Shown: positions 1-8,352, counted from the stretch's first letter. The stretch: 64,000 nucleotides of DNA from Marvinbryantia formatexigens DSM 14469 (GCF_025148285.1 NZ_CP102268.1:3875501-3939500); one strand, 5' to 3'. Program-made: numbers and translations. The notes: generated by a model not told the origin, from the letters alone.

Positions 1-279
1 TATGGAAGTAATCTTGTTCAGGTGATTTTGTATGGTTCTTATGCAAGGGGAGACTACGATAGTGAGTCGGATGTGGATATTGTTGCAATCGTGCATGGCG
101 AGCGGACGGTATTACAGGAGCAGCTAAAGCAGGTATGGGATGCGTCCAGCGAGCTGGAACTGGAATACGATACGGTGCTATCTCCTACGGTAATTCCATA
201 TGAAGAATTTGAACGGTACAGGGAAGACTTACCGTATTATCGCAACATTGCACAGGAAGGGGTGGTAGTCGTTGCCTAA
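1..279 (+). CDS. MNT-type nucleotidyltransferase, N-terminus cut by window edge
   Basis: The reading frame is open from base 1, so the true start lies outside the window; the GTG at 22 falls inside the conserved core and is not the start. The visible part carries the minimal nucleotidyltransferase signature GSYARGDYDSESDVD (GS, then D-x-D), and a further acidic residue in LEYD could be the third metal ligand. Such proteins usually pair with a HEPN protein, and a HEPN gene overlaps its 3' end here. MNT partners in HepT/MntA modules AMPylate the HEPN protein; that this one does so is inference. Confidence 0.85.
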   Translation, partial: YGSNLVQVILYGSYARGDYDSESDVDIVAIVHGERTVLQEQLKQVWDASSELELEYDTVLSPTVIPYEEFERYREDLPYYRNIAQEGVVVVA

Positions 280-673
280 TAACAGGAAAGAATTAATGGA
301 TTACCGCCTTGAAAGTGCAAAAGAGCGTCTGAATTCAGCGAAAATATTGCTTATAAACGGAAGCTATAAAGATTCTATTGGAAGATCTTATTATGCAATG
401 TTTACGGCTGTCCGGGCATTACTTGCGAAAGACGGGATAGATTATTCCAAACATGCCGGGGTGATTTCTTATTTTCAGAAGGAATATATCAAAACAGGAC
501 AGTTTGACAAAAAATATTCAAAATATTTAAGTCAGGCTTTCCAGATTAGAAACAATACAGATTACTCAGACTTTTTTGTGGTTTCGCAGTCAGACGCAAA
601 GGAGCAGTATGGAAAAGCGGAAGAATTTCTGGGAGTGATTGAAAATTATTTAATACCACAAAATAAAATGTAA
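272..673 (+). CDS. HEPN domain protein, partner of upstream nucleotidyltransferase
   Basis: This 133-residue helical protein contains the HEPN pattern: AKERLNSAKILL near the N-terminus, SYYAMFTAVRALL in the middle and RNNTDYSDF near the C-terminus. The R-x4-H-x-Y catalytic motif of HepT RNases is absent: the Arg is followed by Asp-Tyr, with no His. It may therefore be a binding or non-HepT HEPN protein. A TTG at 272 overlaps the upstream gene by 8 bases; an ATG at 296 preceded by AGGAAA is an alternative start giving 125 residues. The tight overlap argues for co-translation with the nucleotidyltransferase. Confidence 0.8.
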   Translation: MPNNRKELMDYRLESAKERLNSAKILLINGSYKDSIGRSYYAMFTAVRALLAKDGIDYSKHAGVISYFQKEYIKTGQFDKKYSKYLSQAFQIRNNTDYSDFFVVSQSDAKEQYGKAEEFLGVIENYLIPQNKM

Positions 674-680
674 AAATTTT

Positions 681-728
681 CTGCTCACCCACTGACGGGA
701 AAATGGTCAGAGGGTGAGCAGAATTTTT
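681..728 (+). terminator. Intrinsic terminator after HEPN gene
   Basis: CTGCTCACCC-A-CTGAC pairs with GTCAG-A-GGGTGAGCAG around a short loop, and the hairpin is followed by a T-run. It ends the nucleotidyltransferase/HEPN transcript. Confidence 0.85.
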
Positions 729-792
729 TGGGGGACAGTTTATCAAACAAAAACGGGTTAGAAAAAATGAATGGAATTTTATTTACAGCCGC

Positions 793-821
793 TTGACAGG
801 CGGTATTTTTTATGATATATT
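793..821 (+). promoter_or_regulatory. Promoter of TetR gene
   Basis: TTGACA at 793-798 and TATATT at 816-821 are separated by 17 bases. The predicted transcript has a leader of about 115 nt before the ATG at 943. I see nothing else in the leader. Confidence 0.7.
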
Positions 822-839
822 TCATAACGTAGTTATGAA
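821..839. promoter_or_regulatory. Perfect palindrome, likely TetR operator
   Basis: TTCATAAC-GTA-GTTATGAA is a perfect inverted repeat with 8-base arms, placed over the transcription start. The position suits autorepression by the TetR protein encoded downstream; that assignment is inference. Confidence 0.6.
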
Positions 840-942
840 ACGATGTTTTTTAAAGAGAAACGATTTTATTTCCGGTGCAAAGGGCCGGGCGGACCGGCAG
901 GATATTGATGAAAATACACGGCATTTTAGATGAGGATAACAG

Positions 943-1566
943 ATGAGAAAACGGGTAGAGGGCGTGCGGGAGAGGATTCTGGAGTGCGCTGTCAGGGAAT
1001 TTCTGGAAAAGGGTTATACGGACGCTTCTCTGCGCACGATTGCAGAACAGGCGGGGACCAGCACAAACTCCATATATGTGCGCTTTCATGATAAGGAAGG
1101 ACTGTTCTGCGCAATCGTGGAGCCGGTGGCGCAGGAATTTTCGGCGCGGTTTATGACGGTGCAGGAAACCTTTCATTCCTTTGAGAAAGAGCGGCAGCAG
1201 GAAGAAATGGGAGAGTATTCCTCCAACGAAATGATGAAGCTGATTGACTATATCTACGACCATTTTGAAGCCTTCCGGCTGCTGCTGGACGCTTCCTACG
1301 GGACGAAATTCCAGAATTTCGTAGGCTCTCTGGTGGCGGTAGAGGAGGAATACACCTATAAATGGATGGAGGTCACAGGTTACGAGCCGGAGATTTCCTC
1401 CGCGATGACGAAGGAACTGTATCACATGGTGGTGACGTCTTACTTTGAAGGCATTTTCGAAGTGATCCGTCACGACATCAGCCGGGAGGACGCAAAGAAA
1501 TACGTCGGGATGCTTGGAAAATATCACCATGCGGGGTTTAAGGCGATAGCAAAGGAAGAGCCGTGA
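943..1566 (+). CDS. TetR-family transcriptional regulator
   Basis: The 207-residue product begins with a TetR helix-turn-helix at about residues 10-56 (RERILECAVREFLEKGY, then LRTIAEQAGTSTNSIYVRF). The C-terminal ligand domain is not assignable. It precedes a heterodimeric ABC transporter on the same strand, so a role in controlling that transporter or itself is likely. A perfect palindrome sits at its own promoter. The start is ATG 943 with GAGG at 932-935. The effector is unknown. Confidence 0.88.
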   Translation: MRKRVEGVRERILECAVREFLEKGYTDASLRTIAEQAGTSTNSIYVRFHDKEGLFCAIVEPVAQEFSARFMTVQETFHSFEKERQQEEMGEYSSNEMMKLIDYIYDHFEAFRLLLDASYGTKFQNFVGSLVAVEEEYTYKWMEVTGYEPEISSAMTKELYHMVVTSYFEGIFEVIRHDISREDAKKYVGMLGKYHHAGFKAIAKEEP

Positions 1567-1572
1567 TAAAAC

Positions 1573-1606
1573 AGGCTGCATCCGGCAGCGGATAACAGCC
1601 TTTTTA
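1573..1606 (+). terminator. Weak terminator-like hairpin after TetR gene
   Basis: AGGCTG pairs with CAGCCT and is followed by five T and TATAAA. The stem is short, so readthrough is plausible. The TATAAA at 1605-1610 may also serve as the -10 box of the downstream ABC operon. Confidence 0.35.
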
Positions 1607-1615
1607 TAAAATCAA

Positions 1616-1635
1616 AAGTTAGCAAAAACTAACTT
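1616..1635. promoter_or_regulatory. GTTAG-N6-CTAAC palindrome in front of ABC operon
   Basis: AAGTTAG-CAAAAA-CTAACTT is a perfect inverted repeat with 7-base arms. It lies 18 bases upstream of the ABC start and about 6 bases after a TATAAA that could be a -10 box. The same core recurs at 6169, 6268 (one mismatch), 10272 and 22557. Confidence 0.7.
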
Positions 1636-1653
1636 CAAAAAGGAGGAATTTAC

Positions 1654-3396
1654 ATGAAAAAACAAAGCCCGCTGCTACGCGTCTGGGAGCTGGGAAAACA
1701 GGAGCATGGCGGTCTGATTTTCGCCATTGTATGCACGCTCACAGGAGTGGCGCTGGGAATGCTGCCGTATTACGCGGCGGCGCAGATGATTATCGGTCTG
1801 CTTGCGGGAGAGCGGGAGCTGTCCGTCTATCTGCCGTGGCTGGGCATCGCGCTGGCAGGTTACGCCGCCCGCACCCTGCTTTATAATCTGGCGCTCTCGC
1901 GCTCGCACAGGGCAACCTTTTCGATTCTAAAAAGCATCCGGCAGAGGATTCTGGAAAAGCTGCCGCGCCTTTCTCTGGGAACCGTCATGGATATGTCCAG
2001 CGGGAAAATGAAGCAGATTATCGTGGACCAGGTGGAGGGCATGGAGACTACGCTCGCCCATCTTCTGCCGGAGCTGACGGCGAACATTGCCGGACCGGTG
2101 CTGATTCTGATTTACATGTTTGCGCTGGACTGGCGCATGGCGCTGCTGTCGCTTGTGACCATTCCGGTGGGAATGGTGTTCATGATGTCGATTATGGGGA
2201 CTTATGCCAAAGATTACGAGGGAGCGGTCAGAACCACACAGGAGATGAACGGAACCATTGTGGAGTACATAGGCGGCATAGAGGTTATCAAGGCGTTTAA
2301 CCAGGGCAGAACCTCCTATGCCAGATTTACGGACCGCGTAAAAGCCAACGCGCAGTATTACTATGACTGGATGAAACGGTGTCAGTTCCGGATGTCTATG
2401 GGTTACGCCATTGTACCTGCCACGCTGATTACGATTCTGCCTGCCGGATGGCTTATGTACCGGAGCAGAAGCCTGCCGGTGGAGACCTTTATCACGTCGG
2501 TGATTCTCTCGCTCGGCGTCGCCGGACCGCTTCTGGCGGCGATGAATTTTGTCGATACGCTGGCGCAGGTGAACACCACCGTGGAAACGGTGGACGGGCT
2601 GCTGCAGGCGCCGGAGCAGCATCACGCGGAGGATACCGCAGAGATTTCCGGCAACGATATCGTGCTTTCCCACGTATCCTTCGGCTATCATGCAGATAAG
2701 AATATTTTAAAGGATGTGAGCCTGTCCATCCCTGCCGGAAGCATGACTGCTCTGGTGGGACCCTCCGGAAGCGGAAAATCCACGATTGCGAAGCTGATTG
2801 CAGGCTTCTGGGACGCAGAGCAGGGCAGCGTATCCATCGGCGGCACAGAGGAGCGCCGGATACCGCTTGCGCAGCTTTATGAGAGAATCGCGTTTGTATC
2901 GCAGGATAATTATCTCTTTGACGATACCATCCGGGAAAATATCCGTATGGGCAGGCTATCCGCCACGGACAGGGAGGTCGAGGAGGCAGCGGAGGCAGCC
3001 GGGTGCGGCGGCTTTATTCGCGCTCTGGAGCACGGCTATGAGACAAAAGTGGGCGGAGGCGGCGCGCACCTCTCCGGCGGTGAGCGTCAGCGGATCGCCA
3101 TCGCCAGGGCGATGCTGAAGGATGCGCCCATTGTCATTCTCGACGAGGCGACGGCGTACATAGACCCGGAAAACGAGGCGGTCATCCAGCGGGGAATCGC
3201 CCGGCTGGTGCAGGGAAAAACCGTGATCGTGATTGCGCACCGGCTCTCCACCATTACGGATGCAGACCAGATCGTGGTGGTGAAGGACGGTCAGATTGAA
3301 GCGGCGGGAACGCACGAAGCATTGAGAAAGACCTGCCCGCTGTATGAATCTATGTGGCAGGCGCATATCGGAGCAAAGGATGGTGACGTCAGATGA
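1654..3396 (+). CDS. ABC transporter half-molecule (membrane plus ATPase), subunit 1
   Basis: This 580-residue protein has an N-terminal six-helix exporter-type membrane domain (about 1-310) and a C-terminal ATPase with Walker A GPSGSGKS near residue 369, signature LSGGE near 473, Walker B VILDEAT near 495 and an H-loop IAHRLST near 529. The D-loop reads YIDPENE. It overlaps the next gene by ATGA, giving a heterodimer. The family resembles YbtPQ/IrtAB, exporter-fold proteins that import siderophores. Placement beside AraC and FecBCD-like genes and under a shared palindrome supports metal-chelate import, but substrate and direction are inference. The start has AGGAGG at 1641. Confidence 0.88.
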   Translation: MKKQSPLLRVWELGKQEHGGLIFAIVCTLTGVALGMLPYYAAAQMIIGLLAGERELSVYLPWLGIALAGYAARTLLYNLALSRSHRATFSILKSIRQRILEKLPRLSLGTVMDMSSGKMKQIIVDQVEGMETTLAHLLPELTANIAGPVLILIYMFALDWRMALLSLVTIPVGMVFMMSIMGTYAKDYEGAVRTTQEMNGTIVEYIGGIEVIKAFNQGRTSYARFTDRVKANAQYYYDWMKRCQFRMSMGYAIVPATLITILPAGWLMYRSRSLPVETFITSVILSLGVAGPLLAAMNFVDTLAQVNTTVETVDGLLQAPEQHHAEDTAEISGNDIVLSHVSFGYHADKNILKDVSLSIPAGSMTALVGPSGSGKSTIAKLIAGFWDAEQGSVSIGGTEERRIPLAQLYERIAFVSQDNYLFDDTIRENIRMGRLSATDREVEEAAEAAGCGGFIRALEHGYETKVGGGGAHLSGGERQRIAIARAMLKDAPIVILDEATAYIDPENEAVIQRGIARLVQGKTVIVIAHRLSTITDADQIVVVKDGQIEAAGTHEALRKTCPLYESMWQAHIGAKDGDVR

Positions 3397-5123
3397 TCGG
3401 AGCATTTAAAAAAATCTGGGATTTTGCCGGAAGTGAGCGGAAAAATATTAATAAGTCAGTAGCGGTCAGCTTTCTGAACGCGGTGTTTCATATGTTTGAG
3501 GTGGGAGCAATCTACTTTATCATTCTGGCGCTGACGGAGGGAGAGCGGGGAACGCAGCCGGCATGGACGGCTCTGGCTCTGATGCTGGTCAGCGTTATCG
3601 GCTGCGGCGTTACGACCAGTGTATCCAAGATGCAGCAGACGCACGCCGGCTATTTTATGGCGGCGAATGAGCGCATCACCATCGGAAACCGGTTAAAAAG
3701 CGTGCCGATGGGATTTTTCAATGAGAACAGTCTCGGAGAGGTGACGGGCGTCTGCACCACGGTTCTGGGAAATATTGAATCAATGGTGCCGATGGTCCTG
3801 GTCAATATCCTGGGCGGTCTGATTGGCACGGTTGTATTTACCGCCATGCTTCTGGTATTCGACTGGCGCATCGGTCTGATTGCGCTGGCGGGGATGCTTC
3901 TGTATTTCGCGGTTTTATCCTCAATGCAGCGCAGATCCGCCGCCATTGCGCCGGACGCCCAGAAATCCCAGACGGAATTAACCGCCGCGGTGCTCGAATA
4001 TGTGCAGGGCATGAGTGTTGTAAAATCCTTTCATCTGAGCGGCCGGGGCGATAAGAAGCTGCAGGATGCGCTGGAATACAGCCGCAGAAGCAATCTGGAA
4101 ATGGAGGAGCTCCTCACGCCCTACAGTATCCTGCAGGAGCTGATACTGCAGGTTGCCGGAACCGGAATGATGCTGGCGGCAGTTCTCTGCTGGATAAACG
4201 GCACCCAGACGCTTGCCGGTGCGCTGATGAGCATTGTCATGTCCTTCCTGGTGTTCGGGCAGATCAAGCTGTTCGGCATGGGTGTTACCATGCTGCGGCT
4301 GGCGGCATCGGGCATCGACCGGACGCTGGAGACGGAGCATATGGAGCAGATGGATGAGCGGGGAGAGGCGCTTTCGCCCAAAAATCATGAGATTACTTTT
4401 GAAAATGTTCACTTTTTGTATGAAAACAGGGAAATTCTCCACGGAATCAGCGTGACGCTGCCGGATAAAACCACCACGGCGGTCATCGGTCCTTCCGGCT
4501 CCGGCAAGACAACGCTGGTCAATCTGATTGCCCGTTTCTGGGATACGGACAGCGGTTGCGTGAAAATCGGCGGACGGGATGTGCGCGATTATACGCTGGA
4601 GTCGCTGATGAATCAGATCAGCATGGTGTTCCAGAACGTGTATTTATTTGCGGATACCATCGAGAATAATATTAAATTCGGAAAACCGGACGCCACGCAT
4701 GAGCAGGTGGCGGAGGCGGCGAGAAAAGCGTGCTGCGATGATTTTATCGAAGCGCTCCCGGACGGCTACCAGACTGTGATAGGCGAGGGCGGCGCCACTC
4801 TTTCCGGCGGGGAAAAGCAGCGCATCAGCATTGCCCGCGCCATGCTGAAGGATGCGCCCATCGTTATTCTCGACGAGGCGACCGCCAATGTGGATCCGGA
4901 GAACGAGGACCGTCTCCAGAAGGCAATCGAGGCGCTGACAAGGGATAAAACCATTGTTATGATTGCGCACCGCCTGAAAACCGTGAAAAACGCCGACCAG
5001 ATTCTGGTGGTAGATGACGGGCGCATCGTGCAGCAGGGGAAACATCAGGATTTAATCGGGCAGCCGGGTATTTACGCCGATTTCGTCCTCGGACGCAGGG
5101 AGGCTGCCGGCTGGAAGCTCTGA
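3393..5123 (+). CDS. ABC transporter half-molecule, subunit 2
   Basis: This 576-residue partner of the preceding gene starts inside its stop codon (ATGA). It has the same layout: membrane domain to about residue 320, Walker A GPSGSGKT near 366, LSGGE near 470, VILDEAT and IAHRLKT. The D-loop reads NVDPENE. Both catalytic glutamates are present, so both nucleotide sites may be active. The last 72 bases overlap the 3' end of the convergent AraC gene. Function is presumed as for subunit 1: siderophore or other chelate transport. Confidence 0.88.
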   Translation: MIGAFKKIWDFAGSERKNINKSVAVSFLNAVFHMFEVGAIYFIILALTEGERGTQPAWTALALMLVSVIGCGVTTSVSKMQQTHAGYFMAANERITIGNRLKSVPMGFFNENSLGEVTGVCTTVLGNIESMVPMVLVNILGGLIGTVVFTAMLLVFDWRIGLIALAGMLLYFAVLSSMQRRSAAIAPDAQKSQTELTAAVLEYVQGMSVVKSFHLSGRGDKKLQDALEYSRRSNLEMEELLTPYSILQELILQVAGTGMMLAAVLCWINGTQTLAGALMSIVMSFLVFGQIKLFGMGVTMLRLAASGIDRTLETEHMEQMDERGEALSPKNHEITFENVHFLYENREILHGISVTLPDKTTTAVIGPSGSGKTTLVNLIARFWDTDSGCVKIGGRDVRDYTLESLMNQISMVFQNVYLFADTIENNIKFGKPDATHEQVAEAARKACCDDFIEALPDGYQTVIGEGGATLSGGEKQRISIARAMLKDAPIVILDEATANVDPENEDRLQKAIEALTRDKTIVMIAHRLKTVKNADQILVVDDGRIVQQGKHQDLIGQPGIYADFVLGRREAAGWKL

Positions 5124-6149
5124 AGCAGGATTGGCTCTGCTGCGGAACTCTCCCGGAGACTGCCCGTATGTTTTGCGGAACATACGGGCAAAATTTGCGC
5201 TCTGCTGATAGCCGGTCTGCCAGGCGATGTCCCGGATGGAGAGCTGCGTCGTGGTAAGCAGGCGCGCGGCGCAGGACATACGGACCGAGGTGATATAGGC
5301 GCCGATGGTAATATGATACTGGTGATGAAAGATAGCCTTCAGCTTCTGGACGCTGATGCCGACCATCGCGGCAAGCTGCATAATCGTAGGGGGATTGACG
5401 GCGTTCAGGCGGATAATCTCATGCGCCTTATGCACCGCGCGCAGATCCGGGAGCGTAAGCTGGAAGGAGCGGTTTTTCCCAATCCGGATTCTTCCGTAAT
5501 CAAGCTGCTTCAGAAAGCCGTTTTCGCTGCTGTATACCTCCTGCTGCAGATGAGCGAGGCATTCCAGCAGTTTTCCCTCCAGCATCAGAGGCGAAAGCCG
5601 TTTTTCCCGGATAAGCCGGATAAGCTCTTCCAGAATCTGATAAACGTCCTCCGGGAGATAGCGGTACGTATAATCCGGGCGGAAAGCGGACAGAAAGTCT
5701 GCCTCCAGAAGCCGGGAGGCGCCCAGCTTTTTCAGATAGTCTTCGTAGACAATCAGCTCGATGCCGTAATAGTGGTCGCCCTTTTTCCAGTGCTGGATGC
5801 CGTGCAGGTTCTGCTCCACCGCAAGGAAGGAGCAGGGCGTGGATTTTGCCGGCGCTCTGCCGTCGAGCTGGTACAGGGCGGCGCCAGTGTGGAAATTGCC
5901 AAAATGAAGCAGCGTTTTTTCCAGATGGAACGGGAGCGAAAAATCCTCGGAAATCGTATAGCTTCCCGTCATCAGAAAGTAGCTGCCCGGCTGCTCAAAG
6001 AGATACATATGCCCGTAATCCGGGTGCTCCGGATTTGTATATAAAGTAAAATGTCCGTTATGCCGTCTGGCATATAATTGCAGATGTTCCATAAGCTGCG
6101 TCTGAAAATTCTCCATATTGTCTGAAAAGCGTAATTGCGGTCCGCTCAT
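5052..6149 (-). CDS. AraC-family regulator of the chelate-uptake locus
   Basis: The product is 365 residues with a C-terminal AraC double helix-turn-helix at about 245-340 (IMQLAAMVGISVQKLKAIF, then LSIRDIAWQTGYQQSANFARMF). The N-terminal half is the likely ligand domain. It is divergent from a FecB-like binding-protein gene and convergent with an ABC pair, the arrangement of YbtA-type regulators that sense imported siderophore. About 25 residues beyond the DNA-binding domain are encoded in the overlap with the ABC gene. A 21-bp-period direct repeat in the divergent promoter is its probable site. The start at 6149 is tentative because no strong ribosome site is visible. Confidence 0.85.
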   Translation of the reverse strand: MSGPQLRFSDNMENFQTQLMEHLQLYARRHNGHFTLYTNPEHPDYGHMYLFEQPGSYFLMTGSYTISEDFSLPFHLEKTLLHFGNFHTGAALYQLDGRAPAKSTPCSFLAVEQNLHGIQHWKKGDHYYGIELIVYEDYLKKLGASRLLEADFLSAFRPDYTYRYLPEDVYQILEELIRLIREKRLSPLMLEGKLLECLAHLQQEVYSSENGFLKQLDYGRIRIGKNRSFQLTLPDLRAVHKAHEIIRLNAVNPPTIMQLAAMVGISVQKLKAIFHHQYHITIGAYITSVRMSCAARLLTTTQLSIRDIAWQTGYQQSANFARMFRKTYGQSPGEFRSRANPASELPAGSLPASEDEIGVNTRLPD

Positions 6150-6168
6150 TCCGGTGACATATCAATGG

Positions 6169-6184
6169 GTTAGTATATTCTAAC
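6169..6184. promoter_or_regulatory. GTTAG-N6-CTAAC palindrome near AraC start
   Basis: GTTAG-TATATT-CTAAC is a perfect core palindrome lying 19 bases upstream of the AraC start codon, in its likely leader. It is identical in arms and spacing to the sites at 1618, 10272 and 22557. Confidence 0.7.
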
Positions 6185-6185
6185 A

Positions 6186-6226
6186 TATAATCATTTCGGG
6201 TGCAACTATAATGATAATGGGTGCAT
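6186..6226. promoter_or_regulatory. 21-bp direct repeat, probable AraC binding site
   Basis: Two 20-base copies start at 6186 and 6207, two helical turns apart, and share TATAAT-n-AT and GGGTGCA (15 of 20 identical). The second copy ends just before the -35 box of the binding-protein promoter. Tandem direct repeats adjoining -35 are the classic layout for AraC activators. Confidence 0.6.
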
Positions 6227-6229
6227 GGC

Positions 6230-6257
6230 TTGTAAAAGCGTTCTGTGATGTTATAAT
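6230..6257 (+). promoter_or_regulatory. Promoter of FecB-like gene
   Basis: TTGTAA at 6230-6235 and TATAAT at 6252-6257 are separated by 16 bases. The poor -35 box fits a promoter that needs an activator. Confidence 0.65.
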
Positions 6258-6267
6258 GTAGCCTGTG

Positions 6268-6283
6268 GTTTGTAATAACTAAC
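6268..6283. promoter_or_regulatory. GTTtG-N6-CTAAC palindrome with one mismatch
   Basis: GTTTG-TAATAA-CTAAC has the common arms and spacing with one mismatch. It begins 11 bases after the -10 box, where a bound repressor would block initiation. Confidence 0.55.
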
Positions 6284-6312
6284 TATAAACATTATGGAGA
6301 GGAGCAAAAATA

Positions 6313-7326
6313 TTGAAAAAAGCGATTCGATTTGCAGAAGGATTTTTTATGGCGGGCATTTGCGGAGTTTTTCTTTTCGCAGGAAATACAGTGCAGGCAG
6401 CGGAGGATGCGGTGCAGTTCCCGGTGACGATTGAGCATGCGCTGGGGGAGACTGTGATAGAGGAGCAGCCAGAAAGAGTCGTTACCATTGGCTGGGGAAA
6501 CCTGGATGTGCCGTTAGCTCTTGGCATCGCGCCGGTCGGCGTATCGAAGCCCACCTACGGGGCGACGGATGAAAACGGTCTGTTTTCCTGGACAAATGAG
6601 GCGTTTACCGGACTGGGCGTGGAAGAGCCGAATGTATTTGACGATACAGACGGGCTGGATTTCGAGGCAATCAACAATGCCCAGCCGGATTTGATTCTGG
6701 CGGTATATTCCGGAATATCGGCGGAAGAATATGAGCAGCTCAGTGAGATCGCGCCGACCGTTGCCTACACGACAGAAGCCTGGGCGACCACCTGGCAGGA
6801 CATGACGCTGGATAATGCGAAGGCTCTGGGAAAGGAAGCGGAGGCGCAGACGCTGGTAGATGACCTGGAGGCGCTGATTGCGGAAAAAACGGCGGAGCAT
6901 CCGGAAATAGAGGGACTGACGGCGGCATACTGCTACTTTGATACGACCAATCTCGGCTCGTTTAACGTGTATATGCCGAAGGATCCGCGCGCATCATATC
7001 TGATGGACCTGGGGCTGGAGCTGCCGGAGGAAATCCGGGCACTGGATGATGGAAGCTTCTTCTTTATGACCATCAGCTCGGAAAACATTGATGTGCTGAA
7101 TAATCTGGATTTAATCGTAACGTGGGGAGAGAGCGATACGCTGGAGGCGCTGCAGGCGGACCCGCTGATCAGCCAGGTGCCGGCGGTTGCGCGCGGTTCT
7201 GTGGTATTTCTTTCCAACGATACCTCTCTGATTGCCGCATCCTGCACACCGACGCCGCTTTCCATTCCGGCGACCATCGATGAGTATCTGGAGGTCATCA
7301 GCGCCGCGGCAGAGAAAGTGGAATAA
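6313..7326 (+). CDS. Iron-chelate (FecB/FepB-type) ABC substrate-binding protein
   Basis: This 337-residue secreted protein has the class III binding-protein opening, RVVTIGWGNLDVPLALGIAPVGV, followed by a second lobe. It should capture a siderophore, heme or cobalamin-like chelate for the FecCD permeases encoded next. The signal peptide ends near AGNTVQAAED, and no proper lipobox is visible: the only early cysteine, in MAGIC, has Ile at -1. Lack of lipidation is unusual for a Gram-positive binding protein. The start is TTG 6313 with AGAGGAG at 6298-6304. Genes 6313-10215 form one operon. The ligand is not determinable here. Confidence 0.88.
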   Translation: MKKAIRFAEGFFMAGICGVFLFAGNTVQAAEDAVQFPVTIEHALGETVIEEQPERVVTIGWGNLDVPLALGIAPVGVSKPTYGATDENGLFSWTNEAFTGLGVEEPNVFDDTDGLDFEAINNAQPDLILAVYSGISAEEYEQLSEIAPTVAYTTEAWATTWQDMTLDNAKALGKEAEAQTLVDDLEALIAEKTAEHPEIEGLTAAYCYFDTTNLGSFNVYMPKDPRASYLMDLGLELPEEIRALDDGSFFFMTISSENIDVLNNLDLIVTWGESDTLEALQADPLISQVPAVARGSVVFLSNDTSLIAASCTPTPLSIPATIDEYLEVISAAAEKVE

Positions 7327-7338
7327 GAGGAGAGCCTT

Positions 7339-8352
7339 ATGAAACACGGCAGAACAGTTTCTTTTGCAATAATCAGTATATTTCTGCTGGGCGTCGCCGT
7401 CCTGCTGTCGTTTGCAGTCGGCGCCAGAAACATTCCCCTGCCGGATCTGATGAAAACGATAACGGGAGCGGATACGGATTCGCTGTATCTGCCGATACTG
7501 CAGAAAAGAATTTTAAGGACGGTCCTGGGACTGATTGCCGGCTGTGCGTTGGGGACGGCCGGCTGTCTTATGCAGACCATCACGAGAAATCCGATCGCGG
7601 ACCCTTCGATTCTGGGCGTGAATACGGGCGCGTCTCTTTTTGTGGTGACCGGTATCGCATTTCTGGGGATACACACCACCGCGCAGTATATTGTCTGCGC
7701 GCTTCTGGGCGCGGCGCTGACTGCGTTTCTGGTTTTCGGCATCGCGTCCTTTACGCCGGGAGGAACCATAAATGCCGGAAGCGCAAGCCCCATCCGTCTG
7801 GCGCTCTCCGGCGCGGCGGTCAGTACCGCCTGCTCATCCCTGATCAGTACGGTCATGCTGCCGCGGACGAACGTGATGCAGGTGTTCCGCTTCTGGCAGA
7901 CCGGCAGCATCGGCGGAGGCTCCTGGGAAGGTATCCGGATGGTACTGCCGTTCCTTGCGGTGGGGATGGTTCTGGCAATCGTGCTGGTGCCTTCTTTAAA
8001 TGTGCTGGCGCTGGGCGATGATATCGCAATGGGGCTTGGCGTCAATGTTCCCAGGGTGCGGGCGCTGACAGCGGCGGCGAGCGTGCTGCTTTGCGGCGCT
8101 ACGACAGCAGTCGCCGGTCCGATAGGCTTTGTCGGGCTGATTATTCCCCATATCGTGCGCATTTTCTGCGGGAACGATTTAAAGGTGCTGCTGCCGTTGT
8201 CTGCGCTGGATGGTGCGGTTCTGCTGCTTCTGGCGGATGTCGCCGGCAGATATCTCGGCCGTCCGGGAGAGATGGAGGTCGGCATCGTGACGGCGTTTAT
8301 CGGTGCGCCCGTCTTTATTGCAATCGTAGGGAAAGCGAAGGTCGGAAAATGA
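7339..8352 (+). CDS. FecCD-type iron-chelate permease, subunit 1
   Basis: The 337-residue membrane protein is typical of the BtuC/FecCD family: many hydrophobic helices, GCALGTAGCLMQTITRNPIADPSILGVNTGAS (positions about 72-103, conserved NPLA-P-LG-GAS block) and GPIGFVGLIIPHIVR near residue 260. It lies 12 bases after the binding protein and overlaps the next permease gene by ATGA, so the two probably form a heterodimer. The substrate is presumed to be a ferric chelate. Confidence 0.92.
   Translation: MKHGRTVSFAIISIFLLGVAVLLSFAVGARNIPLPDLMKTITGADTDSLYLPILQKRILRTVLGLIAGCALGTAGCLMQTITRNPIADPSILGVNTGASLFVVTGIAFLGIHTTAQYIVCALLGAALTAFLVFGIASFTPGGTINAGSASPIRLALSGAAVSTACSSLISTVMLPRTNVMQVFRFWQTGSIGGGSWEGIRMVLPFLAVGMVLAIVLVPSLNVLALGDDIAMGLGVNVPRVRALTAAASVLLCGATTAVAGPIGFVGLIIPHIVRIFCGNDLKVLLPLSALDGAVLLLLADVAGRYLGRPGEMEVGIVTAFIGAPVFIAIVGKAKVGK

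Noticed and set aside
843-908. 21-codon frame in the leader of the first TetR gene
   Set aside because: No ribosome site and no sequence features of a regulatory leader peptide.
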